From contig NZ_KI912466.1 in the NCBI RefSeq assembly GCF_000518645.1, positions 1-59,731 on the forward strand: a stretch of 59,731 nt of DNA. The letters are read 5' to 3'. The translations under genes and the position numbers were made by a program. Within the stretch, counting starts at the first letter, position 1. Each line of letters begins with the position of its first letter. The stretch is from Curvibacter gracilis ATCC BAA-807. GTDB taxonomy: Bacteria > Pseudomonadota > Gammaproteobacteria > Burkholderiales > Burkholderiaceae_C. The notes below the pieces were generated by a model. It had not been told where the DNA came from. It ran no database searches and saw nothing but the letters and a program-made list of their open reading frames with translations. Below, one piece after another: positions 17,386 through 25,204 of the stretch.

Positions 17386-18033
17386 TCAGGAGTTCTCGAG
17401 GATGATGCCCTCGATCAGGTTGGCCACGTCTTCGCACTTGTCGGTGATGGTTTCCAACAACTCGTAAATGGCCTTGAGCTTGATCACTTCGCGCACATCG
17501 GGCTCTTCGCGGAACAGCTTGCTCATGGCAGAGCGCATCACGCGGTCGGCGTCCGACTCCAGGCGGTCGATCTCTTCGCAGGTCTTGAGGGCGGCTTCGG
17601 CCACCGGCTGGTCGGCGATCTTGTCGAGCAACTGCACCGCGTCGCGCAGGCGTTCGCAGCACTTCAGGCTCAGGTCGGTCAGGCGGCTGATTTCATCGGT
17701 CATGACGCGCACGTCATACAGGGCCATGGTCTCGGCCGAGTCCTGGATCAGGTCGGCCACGTCGTCCATGGTGTTGATCAGCGAGTGGATCTGCTCGCGG
17801 TCGATCGGGGTGATGAAGGTCTTGTGGATCAGGCGGTTGACGTCCTGGGTCACGCGGTCGGCGGCGTGCTCGGCAGCGTCGACGTCCTGGTTGTACTTCT
17901 CACGCAGATGGGGGTCGCCGTAGTTGGCCACCAACTGGGAGAACGCACGCGCAGCCTCCACGATGTGCTGGGCGTGCTGGTTGAACATCTCGAAAAAATT
18001 GCCTTCTCGGGGCAACAGCTTGCCAAACAGCAT
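17386..18033 (-). CDS. DUF47 family protein (PhoU-like Pit accessory)
   Basis: 215-residue all-helical cytoplasmic protein of the DUF47/TIGR00153 family, related to PhoU. Characteristic stretches are MLFGKLLPREGNFFEMFNQH at the start, acidic metal-binding motifs (EHAADRVTQDVNRLIHKTFITPIDREQIHSL) and a second similar half (CEEIDRLESDADRVMRSAM). DUF47 proteins pair with PiT transporters and are thought to modulate them. First gene of the two-gene operon; a Pho-box-like sequence lies 35-52 bp upstream. Confidence 0.92.
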   Translation of the reverse strand: MLFGKLLPREGNFFEMFNQHAQHIVEAARAFSQLVANYGDPHLREKYNQDVDAAEHAADRVTQDVNRLIHKTFITPIDREQIHSLINTMDDVADLIQDSAETMALYDVRVMTDEISRLTDLSLKCCERLRDAVQLLDKIADQPVAEAALKTCEEIDRLESDADRVMRSAMSKLFREEPDVREVIKLKAIYELLETITDKCEDVANLIEGIILENS

Positions 18034-18067
18034 GGCGACTCCTAGCGGACTGAGGGGGTCACAGATT

Positions 18068-18085
18068 GTGACGAAAAAATGACAA
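18068..18085 (-). promoter_or_regulatory. Possible Pho box upstream of the phosphate operon
   Basis: On the minus strand TTGTCAT, TTTT, TCGTCAC resembles the 7-4-7 PhoB site (CTGTCAT, A/T-rich 4 bp, CTGTCAT): first repeat 6 of 7, second 4 of 7. Location upstream of a Pit/DUF47 operon fits. The second repeat is weak, so confidence is low. Confidence 0.35.
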
Positions 18086-18155
18086 AGCCTCTGATTCTAA
18101 CCGGCCGGCCTGGATGGGCGGCCGCTGAGCCCGCCCTCCCCCTCAGGCTGGCGGC

Positions 18156-18521
18156 TCAGGCGCCGCGGAAGATGAAGTACACCGCCCCCACCATGCACAG
18201 CCCGGCCCAGAGGTAATCGAGCTTGAGCGGCTGCTGCATGTAAAGCACCGAAAACGGCACAAACACCGTCAAGGTGATCACTTCCTGCATGATCTTGAGC
18301 TGCCCCACATTGAGCTGGGTGAAGCCGATGCGGTTGGCCGGCACCTGCAGCAGGTACTCGAACAGCGCGATGCCCCAGCTGATGAAGGCGGCGGTGTACC
18401 AGGGCGTCTGCGCCAGGCTCTTGAGGTGCCCGTACCAGGCAAAGGTCATGAACAGGTTGGACAGCACCAGCAGGGCCGCGGCCTGCAGCGGCACCGGGAA
18501 GGATTGGAAAAAGGTCAGCAT
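18156..18521 (-). CDS. DMT family protein (DUF486)
   Basis: 121-residue integral membrane protein with four hydrophobic helices, typical of the DUF486 small DMT-like family. Signature segments: NLFMTFAWYGHLKSL, FISWGIALFEYLLQVPANRIG and LNVGQLKIMQEVITL. Function unknown. I chose ATG at 18521; ATG at 18530 (adding MVP) is equally possible because neither has a clear ribosome site. It stands alone between the Pit operon and the liv operon terminator. Confidence 0.85.
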   Translation of the reverse strand: MLTFFQSFPVPLQAAALLVLSNLFMTFAWYGHLKSLAQTPWYTAAFISWGIALFEYLLQVPANRIGFTQLNVGQLKIMQEVITLTVFVPFSVLYMQQPLKLDYLWAGLCMVGAVYFIFRGA

Positions 18522-18624
18522 GGGCACCATTATCCGGAGCCACGCCGCCTGCACCCCCAGATCAGCCAGATGTCCACCGGCTGACCAGGCGTATCCGAAG
18601 ACCGACCACGAAGCACCAGCCCCA

Positions 18625-18653
18625 TGAAAAAAGCCGGGTCAAAACCCGGCTTT
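18625..18653 (-). terminator. Terminator of the liv operon
   Basis: Stem AAAGCCGGGT / ACCCGGCTTT with a 4-nt loop (arms 18630-18639 and 18644-18653); read on the minus strand it is followed by a run of six T. It lies about 50 nt after the livF stop. Confidence 0.88.
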
Positions 18654-18699
18654 GGCAGCCCAGCGTGCCGTCAGCCGACGGCGCTGGGAGCACAGTGGC

Positions 18700-19419
18700 T
18701 TACTCGCCCAGATAGGCGGCACGCACCTTGGGATCGCTCAGCAGGTCCTTGCCCTTGCCGGTCATGGTGATCAGGCCCGATTCCATCACGTAGCCGCGGC
18801 TGGCAATGGCCAGGGCACGGCTGGCGTTCTGCTCGACCAGCACGATGGTCACACCTTGGGCCGACACGTCACGCACCACCTCGAAGATCTTGTCGACCAT
18901 GATGGGCGACAGGCCCATCGAGGGCTCGTCCAGCAACAACACCTTGGGCTGGCTCATCAGCGCGCGGGCCATGGCCAGCATCTGCTGCTCACCGCCCGAC
19001 ATGGTGCCGGCCAGTTGGTCGCGGCGCTCCTTGAGGCGAGGGAACAGGGCAAACATCTTGTCGATGTCGGCCAGCACGCCAGCCTTGTCGTTGCGGATGA
19101 AGGCGCCCATCTGCAGGTTTTCGGTGATGGTCATGCGGGTGAACACACCGCGCCCCTCGGGCACCATCACCAGGCCTTGCTTGACCAGGTCCCAGGCGCC
19201 CTGCCCCTTGATGGGCTTGCCCAGGTAGAAGATGTCGCCGGCGTTGGCCGCCAGGCCCCCGGTGATGGCCTTCATGGTGGTGGTCTTGCCCGCACCGTTG
19301 GAGCCGATCAGCGAGACCAGCTCGCCCTCGTGAACCTCGAAGTCCACGCCCTTGACCGCCTGGATGCCCCCGTAGGACACCTTCAGGCCAGCCACTTTCA
19401 AAAGCGTTTTCGCTGTCAT
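18700..19419 (-). CDS. livF: Branched-chain amino acid ABC transporter ATP-binding protein LivF
   Basis: 239-residue ABC ATPase. Walker A GSNGAGKTTT near 40-49, the LivF-type loop VPEGRGVFTRMTITENL, signature MSGGEQQMLAMARAL, Walker B VLLLDEPSMGL and the H-loop region replaced by VLVEQNAS, as usual in LivF. It is last in the liv operon, 17 nt after livG. ATG at 19417-19419 gives the standard N-terminus MTAKTLLKVAGLKVSYGGIQ. Works with LivG on the LivHM channel. Confidence 0.94.
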   Translation of the reverse strand: MTAKTLLKVAGLKVSYGGIQAVKGVDFEVHEGELVSLIGSNGAGKTTTMKAITGGLAANAGDIFYLGKPIKGQGAWDLVKQGLVMVPEGRGVFTRMTITENLQMGAFIRNDKAGVLADIDKMFALFPRLKERRDQLAGTMSGGEQQMLAMARALMSQPKVLLLDEPSMGLSPIMVDKIFEVVRDVSAQGVTIVLVEQNASRALAIASRGYVMESGLITMTGKGKDLLSDPKVRAAYLGE

Positions 19420-19436
19420 GGGTTTGTCTTTCTCAC

Positions 19437-20207
19437 TCAATGGCCACCGGCGCCGAGGTAAGCCTCGATCACCTTTTCGTTCTTCTGCACGTCGGCGGGC
19501 AGGCCTTCGGCAATCTGCTTGCCGTAGTCCAGCACCGTGACGCGGTCGCACAGGCCCATGACCAGCTTCACGTCGTGTTCGATCAGCAAAATGGTGCGGT
19601 TGTCGCGGCGGATCTGGTCGATCAGCTCGCGCAATTGCACCTTCTCGGTGGCGTTCATGCCGGCGGCCGGCTCGTCCAGCGCGATCAGCTGCGGGTCGGT
19701 GGCCAGGGCGCGGGCGATCTCCAGGCGGCGCTGGTCGCCGTAGGACAGCGTGCGGGCCTTGAAGTCGGCGTACTTGCCGATGCCCACGTAATCGAGCAGC
19801 TCTTGAGCGCGCTTGGCGATCGCGGCCTCTTCGGCCTTGAAGCCCGCGGTGCGGAACACCGCCCCCAGCAGGCCCGAGCCGGTGCGGATGTGGCGGCCCA
19901 CCATCACGTTCTCGAGCGCGGTCATTTCAGAGAACAAGCGGATGTTCTGGAAGGTGCGGGCAATGCCTGCCTTGGCCACTTCGTGCACGGCCGTGGGCTG
20001 GTAGGGCTTGCCGGCCAGCTCGAAGTTGCCGGTGTCGGGCGTGTACAGCCCGGTGATGACGTTGAAAAACGTGGTCTTGCCGGCGCCGTTGGGGCCGATC
20101 AGGCCATAGACCTGGCCACGTTCGATGGTGATGCCCACATCGCTCAGGGCCTGGAGGCCGCCGAAGCGTTTGGAAATGCCGGACACCTTGAGTACGGTTT
20201 CTGCCAT
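19437..20207 (-). CDS. livG: Branched-chain amino acid ABC transporter ATP-binding protein LivG
   Basis: 256-residue ABC ATPase. Walker A GPNGAGKTT near 39-47, the LivG-specific stretch GIARTFQNIRLFSEMTALEN, the atypical signature LSYGDQRRLEIARAL, Walker B LIALDEPAAGMN and H-loop LLIEHDVKLVMGL. The C-terminal segment GLPADVQKNEKVIEAYLG is typical. 12 nt downstream of livM, 17 nt upstream of livF. Confidence 0.95.
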   Translation of the reverse strand: MAETVLKVSGISKRFGGLQALSDVGITIERGQVYGLIGPNGAGKTTFFNVITGLYTPDTGNFELAGKPYQPTAVHEVAKAGIARTFQNIRLFSEMTALENVMVGRHIRTGSGLLGAVFRTAGFKAEEAAIAKRAQELLDYVGIGKYADFKARTLSYGDQRRLEIARALATDPQLIALDEPAAGMNATEKVQLRELIDQIRRDNRTILLIEHDVKLVMGLCDRVTVLDYGKQIAEGLPADVQKNEKVIEAYLGAGGH

Positions 20208-20219
20208 GGGTGTCTCTCC

Positions 20220-21302
20220 TTAACGAACTTGCTGCAGCGACTTGCCGTGTTCGGGCGCGGGCCACAGGCCACGCGGACGCAACAGCATCACGATGATCAT
20301 GGCCAGCGCGATCAGCAACTGGCGCAGGATGGCCGAGTCCAGACGGCCGTCGGTCATGGCTTGCAAGGGGCCGGCCACGTAGCGCAGCACCTCGGGCAGG
20401 GCCGACAGCAACACGGCACCCAGGATCACGCCAGGGATGTGGCCAATGCCACCCAGCACCACCATGGCCACGATCATCACCGACTCCATCAGGCTGAAGG
20501 ACTCGGGCGACACAAAGCCCTGGAAGGCGCCGAACATGGCACCGGCCACGCCGCCGAAGCTGGCGCCCATGCCGAAAGCCAGCAGCTTCATGTTGCGGGT
20601 GTTGATGCCCATGGCCTTGGCGGCGATCTCGTCTTCACGGATGGCCATCCAGGCACGACCGATGCGCGAGTCCTGCAGGCGGTAGCAGATGATCACGGTG
20701 AAGATCACCAGCACCAGGAACAGGTAGTAGTACAGCGTGACCGAGTTGATGTCGTAGTCACCGATGGACAGGCGCTTGGCCAGGTCCAGACCGAAGAAGC
20801 TGATCGAGTCGATCTGCCCCAGGCCCTTGGGGCCGTTGGTGATGTTGATCGGGTGGTCCAGGTTGTTCATGAAGATCCGCACGATCTCACCGAAACCCAG
20901 GGTCACGATCGCCAGGTAGTCGCCACGCAGCTTCAGCGTCGGGGCCCCCAGCAAGGCGCCGAAGAAGGCCGCCAGCACGGCACCCAGCGGGATGATGACC
21001 CACCACGGCGTGTGCAGACCGCCCGGGAACATGGCCGCAATGGCGGCAAAGTTGTCGGTCAGCTGGGGCGAAGCCAGCAGGCCGAACATGTAGGCGCCCA
21101 CGGCATAGAAAGCCACGTAGCCCAGGTCCAGCAGGCCGGCGTAGCCGACCACGATGTTCAGGCCCAGGGCCAGCATCACGTACAGCAGGGCCAGGTCGGC
21201 GATGCGCACCCAGGCGTTGCCGAAGAACTGCAGCAGCAAGGGCAGCAGCAGCAGGGCCGCGCCAGCGGCCACGTACTTGAGGGTCTTGTTGTCTTGGTTC
21301 AT
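20220..21302 (-). CDS. livM: Branched-chain amino acid ABC transporter permease LivM
   Basis: 360-residue permease with about ten membrane helices. Family hallmarks: ALGLNIVVGYAGLLDLGYVAFYAVGAY near the N-terminus, LRGDYLAIVTLGFGEIVR in the middle, and the coupling region GRAWMAIREDEIAAKAMGIN. The C-terminal LLRPRGLWP motif is also typical. It lies 14 nt after livH. No substrate-binding protein gene accompanies the operon in this window, so LivK must be encoded elsewhere. Confidence 0.95.
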   Translation of the reverse strand: MNQDNKTLKYVAAGAALLLLPLLLQFFGNAWVRIADLALLYVMLALGLNIVVGYAGLLDLGYVAFYAVGAYMFGLLASPQLTDNFAAIAAMFPGGLHTPWWVIIPLGAVLAAFFGALLGAPTLKLRGDYLAIVTLGFGEIVRIFMNNLDHPINITNGPKGLGQIDSISFFGLDLAKRLSIGDYDINSVTLYYYLFLVLVIFTVIICYRLQDSRIGRAWMAIREDEIAAKAMGINTRNMKLLAFGMGASFGGVAGAMFGAFQGFVSPESFSLMESVMIVAMVVLGGIGHIPGVILGAVLLSALPEVLRYVAGPLQAMTDGRLDSAILRQLLIALAMIIVMLLRPRGLWPAPEHGKSLQQVR

Positions 21303-21316
21303 GTTGATTCCCCCGA

Positions 21317-22246
21317 TCAGGCGCGGTCGGCCACACGTTCACCCAGCAAGCCCGAAGGACGCAGGGTCAGCACGATGATGAGCACCACGAAGGCGAAGAT
21401 GTCGGTGTAGTTGCTGCCCAGCAGGCCGCCGGTGAGGGCGCCGATGTAGCCCGAGCCGATCGACTCGATCAGACCCAGCAGGATGGCACCCACCACGGCG
21501 CCGGCCAGGTTGCCGATGCCGCCGAACACCGCGGCCGTGAAGGCCTTGAGGCCGGGCAGGAAGCCCATGGTGTGTTGCACGGTGCCGTAGTTGGCGGCAT
21601 ACATCACGCCGGCAATGGCGGCCAGCACGGCGCCGATGATGAAGGTGGCGGAGATGACCATGTCGGGCTTCACGCCCATCAGGGCGGCCACGCGGGGGTT
21701 CTCAGCCGTGGCACGCATGGCACGGCCCAGCTTGGTGTAGTTGACCAGCCACATCAGCACGGCCAGCGAAACGGCCGTCACACCCAGGATCAGGATCTGG
21801 GTGGGCGTGATCACCGCGCCACCCACTTCGATCGGTGCCGAGGGCAGCAGCGAGGGATAGGGTTTGTAGTTGGGCTTCCAGATGATCATGGCCAGCGTCT
21901 GCAGCAGGATCGACATGCCGATGGCCGTGATCAGCGGAGCCAGCTTGGGGCTGTTGCGCAGCGGCCGGTAAGCCACTTTTTCGATCACGAAGTTCAGCGT
22001 TGCCGAGACCACGCAGGCGATGATCACCGCGATCAGCAGGATCAGCCAGCCGGGCGCTGAAGGCATCGCGTCCTTCATGAACCCGATGATGGTCCAACTG
22101 GTGAGTGCCCCGACCATCAGCACCTCGCCGTGGGCGAAGTTGATCAGGTTGATGATGCCGTACACCATGGTGTAGCCCAGGGCTACCAAGGCATACATGC
22201 TGCCGAGTACCAGACCGTTGATGATCTGCTGCAGCAATATTTCCAT
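21317..22246 (-). CDS. livH: Branched-chain amino acid ABC transporter permease LivH
   Basis: 309-residue permease with about eight membrane helices; MEILLQQIINGLVLGSMYAL at the start and GYTMVYGIINLINFAHGE are diagnostic. The cytoplasmic coupling region GRAMRATAENPRVAALMG and the C-terminal LTLRPSGLLGE follow. ATG at 22244-22246 has GGAGAAACTTT immediately upstream; the frame continues further upstream but without a supported start. First gene of livHMGF, behind a leader with two strong hairpins. Confidence 0.94.
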   Translation of the reverse strand: MEILLQQIINGLVLGSMYALVALGYTMVYGIINLINFAHGEVLMVGALTSWTIIGFMKDAMPSAPGWLILLIAVIIACVVSATLNFVIEKVAYRPLRNSPKLAPLITAIGMSILLQTLAMIIWKPNYKPYPSLLPSAPIEVGGAVITPTQILILGVTAVSLAVLMWLVNYTKLGRAMRATAENPRVAALMGVKPDMVISATFIIGAVLAAIAGVMYAANYGTVQHTMGFLPGLKAFTAAVFGGIGNLAGAVVGAILLGLIESIGSGYIGALTGGLLGSNYTDIFAFVVLIIVLTLRPSGLLGERVADRA

Positions 22247-22268
22247 AAAGTTTCTCCGTTGAGTCAGA

Positions 22269-22302
22269 TGCCCTGCCGATCCCCGGGCGGATCGCCGGGG
22301 CA
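22269..22302 (-). other. Hairpin in the livH leader
   Basis: Near-complete inverted repeat ending about 20 nt upstream of the livH start. Outer arms TGCCC / GGGCA (22269-22273 and 22298-22302) continue inward through CGATCC / GGATCG around a GC-rich loop. It lies just before the Shine-Dalgarno and has no U-run. Confidence 0.55.
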
Positions 22303-22325
22303 CAACAAAGCCGTCTTCCACCTAG

Positions 22326-22358
22326 CAAAAAACCCGCCAGATAAATCGGATGCGGGTT
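22326..22358 (-). terminator. Intrinsic terminator-like hairpin upstream of livH
   Basis: On the minus strand AACCCGC (22358-22352), a 14-nt loop, GCGGGTT (22337-22331) and then T-run to 22327. It could end rarA transcription. However, a -10-like TACAAT (22374-22369, minus, in GTTGGCTACAATC) sits immediately upstream, so it may instead be an attenuator in the liv leader. Confidence 0.6.
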
Positions 22359-22374
22359 GGTGGCCGGGATTGTA

Positions 22375-22745
22375 GCCAACGGTACAGAATGAAAAAGTTA
22401 TTGACTGACCGGGGTTTACCCGTGTTTTGACCTGCATCAGCAGGCCTATTTGGGCATCATAAAAACTGATGAAAACCGCGGTTCATTCACGTGACTGCTG
22501 ACGGACCCAGGCCTGCAAACAGCAGACCGCGCCATCCGCGACCCCACCCATCGTGGCGCAAGATGGCTTGCCGTCATAAATCACCGCTACAAGTTCAATA
22601 GCAATGAGGTGTTGGCGCGCTCAAAAATCAGCGTGCGGAAGGCCGAAGCCCATTTCCAACACGAACGCACCAGAGGGGTGCATTCGTGACCGGAAATGCT
22701 CATCGCCAGAGCGTCAAAGCTCAGAAATTCGGGATGAAAAAAAAC
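22375..22745. other. Long non-coding region between rarA and the liv operon
   Basis: About 370 bp with no supportable gene. It holds a perfect 10-bp palindrome AACCGCGGTT (22474-22483), a small hairpin CCTGC-ATCA-GCAGG (22431-22444), a GCTACAAGTTCAATAGC inverted repeat near 22585-22602 and the long hairpin at 22651-22698. A T-rich run (22737-22744 read on minus) follows the rarA stop directly. Confidence 0.5.
22651..22698. repeat. 48-nt imperfect inverted repeat downstream of rarA
   Basis: Outer arms CATTTCC (22651-22657) and GGAAATG (22692-22698) enclose CACGAACGCACC (22660-22671) and GGTGCATTCGTG (22677-22688), which pair with one mismatch around a short AGAGG loop. It is too long and too T-poor for a simple terminator and could be a REP-like element or a folded 3' RNA. 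Confidence 0.65.
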
Positions 22746-24050
22746 TCAGTCGTGACGTGCGGCGTCATCCAATGCACGCAGATGGGCCAGTTTCTCGGCA
22801 ATCTTGAGCTCCAACCCTCTTGGCACGGGCTGGTACCAACCGGGCTCCTCCATGCCCTCAGGCAGGTAGGTTTCACCCGCCGCATAGGCGTTGGGCTCGT
22901 CATGGGCATACCGGTATTCATGCCCATAGCCCAGTTCCTTCATGAGCTTGGTGGGCGCATTGCGCAGATGCACCGGCACCTCACGGCTCTTGTCCTGCTT
23001 CACAAAGGCCTTGGCCTGGTTGTAGGCGTTGTAGCCCGCATTGCTCTTGGCAGCCACCGCCAGGTAGATGACCGCCTGGCCCAGGGCCAGCTCGCCTTCC
23101 GGACTGCCCAGGCGTTCATAGGTCAGGGCCGCATCGTTGGCAATCTGCATGGCCCTGGGGTCGGCCAAGCCAATGTCTTCCCAGGCCATGCGAACAATGC
23201 GCCGGGCCAGGTAGCGGGCATCGGCACCGCCGTCCAACATGCGGGTCAGCCAGTAAAGGGCCGCATCCGGGTGGGAGCCCCGCACCGACTTGTGCAAGGC
23301 TGAAATCTGGTCGTAGAAGTTGTCACCGCCCTTGTCGAAGCGCCGGCTGTTCAAGGTCAGGGCGTTCTGCAAGAAATCAGCCGTGATGGCCGTGATGCCA
23401 GACGCCCTGGCCGCCGTGCTCGTCTGTTCGAGCAGGTTCAAGAACCGTCGGGCATCCCCGTCGGCATAGCCGATCAGCGTGTCTCTTGCGGGGTCGTCAA
23501 ACAGAAGATGGCCGAGGGCCAGCTCTTGGGCGCGCAGCAGCAGCAGCTTGAGCTCGTCGTCCGTCAAGGACTTCAAGACATAGACCTGAGCGCGCGACAA
23601 CAGCGCCGAGTTCACTTCAAAGGAAGGGTTCTCCGTGGTGGCGCCGATGAAGGTGACCAAGCCGCTTTCCGCGTACGGAAGCAGTGCGTCCTGCTGCGAC
23701 TTGTTGAACCTGTGAATTTCGTCCACGAACAGGATCGTGTGCTTGCCCATGGCCAGGTTCTGCTGTGCCTGCTCCATGGCGGCCCGGATGTCTTTGACAC
23801 CGGAGAACACCGCAGACAGGGCAATGAACTCGCACTTGAAGGCGGTGGCGGTGAGGCGCGCCAGCGTCGTTTTGCCGACGCCCGGTGGCCCCCAGAAGAT
23901 CATGGAATGAGGCTTGCCCGACTGGAAAGCCAGCCGCAGAGGCTTGCCCTCGCCCAGCAAATGCGACTGTCCGACCACCTCGTCCAAGGTCTTGGGGCGA
24001 AGTGCTTCGGCCAGCGGTGCCGAAGGCTCCTGCTCGAACAGATCAGCCAT
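22746..24050 (-). CDS. rarA: Replication-associated recombination protein A (RarA/MgsA)
   Basis: 434-residue clamp-loader-like AAA+ ATPase acting at stalled replication forks. N-terminus has [22 protein letters not shown]; Walker [10 protein letters not shown] near 54-62; Walker [12 protein letters not shown] near 108-118; sensor 1 [11 protein letters not shown]; the C-terminal tetramerisation part has [19 protein letters not shown] and [11 protein letters not shown]. Start ATG at 24050 with a GGGGGTGA ribosome site. In E. coli and many relatives rarA directly follows lolA; here about 4 kb of other genes intervene. Confidence 0.96.
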   Translation of the reverse strand: MADLFEQEPSAPLAEALRPKTLDEVVGQSHLLGEGKPLRLAFQSGKPHSMIFWGPPGVGKTTLARLTATAFKCEFIALSAVFSGVKDIRAAMEQAQQNLAMGKHTILFVDEIHRFNKSQQDALLPYAESGLVTFIGATTENPSFEVNSALLSRAQVYVLKSLTDDELKLLLLRAQELALGHLLFDDPARDTLIGYADGDARRFLNLLEQTSTAARASGITAITADFLQNALTLNSRRFDKGGDNFYDQISALHKSVRGSHPDAALYWLTRMLDGGADARYLARRIVRMAWEDIGLADPRAMQIANDAALTYERLGSPEGELALGQAVIYLAVAAKSNAGYNAYNQAKAFVKQDKSREVPVHLRNAPTKLMKELGYGHEYRYAHDEPNAYAAGETYLPEGMEEPGWYQPVPRGLELKIAEKLAHLRALDDAARHD

Positions 24051-24213
24051 GCTTCACCCCCGTTGAGCCCAGCAAAAGCCCAGGGAACTGCACCAGGGCC
24101 ATTGCGAGATGTTCATGCAAGGATGAGCGGACCGGCGGGTGCGGACGCAGCCGCTCGGCCAGGGGGACAGACAAGGCCGTGTCAGGCTTGGAGGCTGGGC
24201 GAGGCGTGTTCAT
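24043..24213 (-). CDS. Possible 56-residue leader ORF overlapping rarA
   Basis: Open frame from ATG at 24213 to a stop at 24045-24043 that overlaps the rarA start by 8 nt, an arrangement suited to translational coupling. The product is basic, with a hydrophobic C-terminal part (HLAMALVQFPGLLLGS), and contains PLAERLRP, resembling the RarA N-terminus. The ribosome site is poor (GAGG only 1 nt from the ATG). It may be non-coding. Confidence 0.25.
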   Translation of the reverse strand: MNTPRPASKPDTALSVPLAERLRPHPPVRSSLHEHLAMALVQFPGLLLGSTGVKHG

Positions 24214-24309
24214 GCCTCGATTGTCCATGCACCAGGGCTCGGTTTTCACGGATGGCAACGACCGCTCCGGCACGCGACACTGGGCCCACCGAACAAAGAG
24301 GCGCAACCC

Positions 24310-25182
24310 ATGTCCCCAGCTCGCATCTCCGTGCTTCCCATGCGCTGCATCGCCCTGCTGGGGCTGAGCCTGCTCATGAGCGCCCACACCCTGGCGCAGA
24401 CCACGCCGACTGGCCGCATCGAGGGCACGGCCTGGCAGCACACCCCGGCCTCGCTGGCCACCAGCGTGGCGCGGGCGGCACTGGTGCTGCCCGAGCGCGC
24501 CACCGGCGGCGCCCGGTACACCGGGGCCTTCAGTGCCCGGCCTGCGACACAGGGTCAGGCCGTGCCGGTGGTGCTGTTTCTGCATGGATCGTCCGGCCTG
24601 GGCCTGAGCGCCATCGCCACCTGGCAACAGTGGCTGGCCGACCAGGGCATTGCCAGCCTGGCCCCGGACTCGTTTGCCCTGCCCGAGCGGGTGACCTACC
24701 AGTCGCCGATCTCAGCCCAGGACTATGAGCGCATCCATGCGCTGCGCAGCTCGGAAATCGCGCCGGCGCTGGCGGCCCTGCAGGCCCAAACCTGGGCCGA
24801 TGCCCGGCGCATCGTGCTGGCGGGCACCAGCGAAGGCGCGGTGGCGGTGGCCCGTTATGCCGGCGATGGCGTCGCAGCACGCATGGTGTTCTCGTGGAGC
24901 TGCGAGGCCAACTACTTTGTGCAGGCCCCGCGCAACGCCTTTGCGCCGGGACAGCCCGTGCTCAACCTGATCAGCAGCACCGACCCGTATTTCTCGCGCA
25001 GCAACCCCTGGCTGGGTGCGGCCGAAGCCCAAGGGCATTGCGCCACGGCCCTGAAGGACAACCCCCGGGCCAGCGTGCTGCTGATCCCCAACGCCCCGCA
25101 CACCTTGCTGAACTGGCCGGCCGCACAGGACGCCGTGGCCGGCTTCCTGAGGCGTGCCCTGGCTGAGCGGTCAGCGCCCTGA
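24310..25182 (+). CDS. Exported alpha/beta hydrolase (dienelactone-hydrolase-like)
   Basis: 290-residue protein with a Sec signal peptide (about residues 1-30, core CIALLGLSLLMSAHTLAQ). An alpha/beta-hydrolase fold follows: oxyanion strand VPVVLFLHGSSGLG, nucleophile elbow AGTSEGAVA (Ser), likely Asp in ISSTDPYF and His in NAPHTLLNW. The ATG at 24310 follows AAAGAGG by 9 nt. Substrate unknown. The gene points toward the convergent DUF1501/DUF1800 pair (22 nt apart), and all three products are predicted to be exported. Confidence 0.85.
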   Translation: MSPARISVLPMRCIALLGLSLLMSAHTLAQTTPTGRIEGTAWQHTPASLATSVARAALVLPERATGGARYTGAFSARPATQGQAVPVVLFLHGSSGLGLSAIATWQQWLADQGIASLAPDSFALPERVTYQSPISAQDYERIHALRSSEIAPALAALQAQTWADARRIVLAGTSEGAVAVARYAGDGVAARMVFSWSCEANYFVQAPRNAFAPGQPVLNLISSTDPYFSRSNPWLGAAEAQGHCATALKDNPRASVLLIPNAPHTLLNWPAAQDAVAGFLRRALAERSAP

Positions 25183-25204
25183 AAACGGCAACGCGCGTCC
25201 AGGC

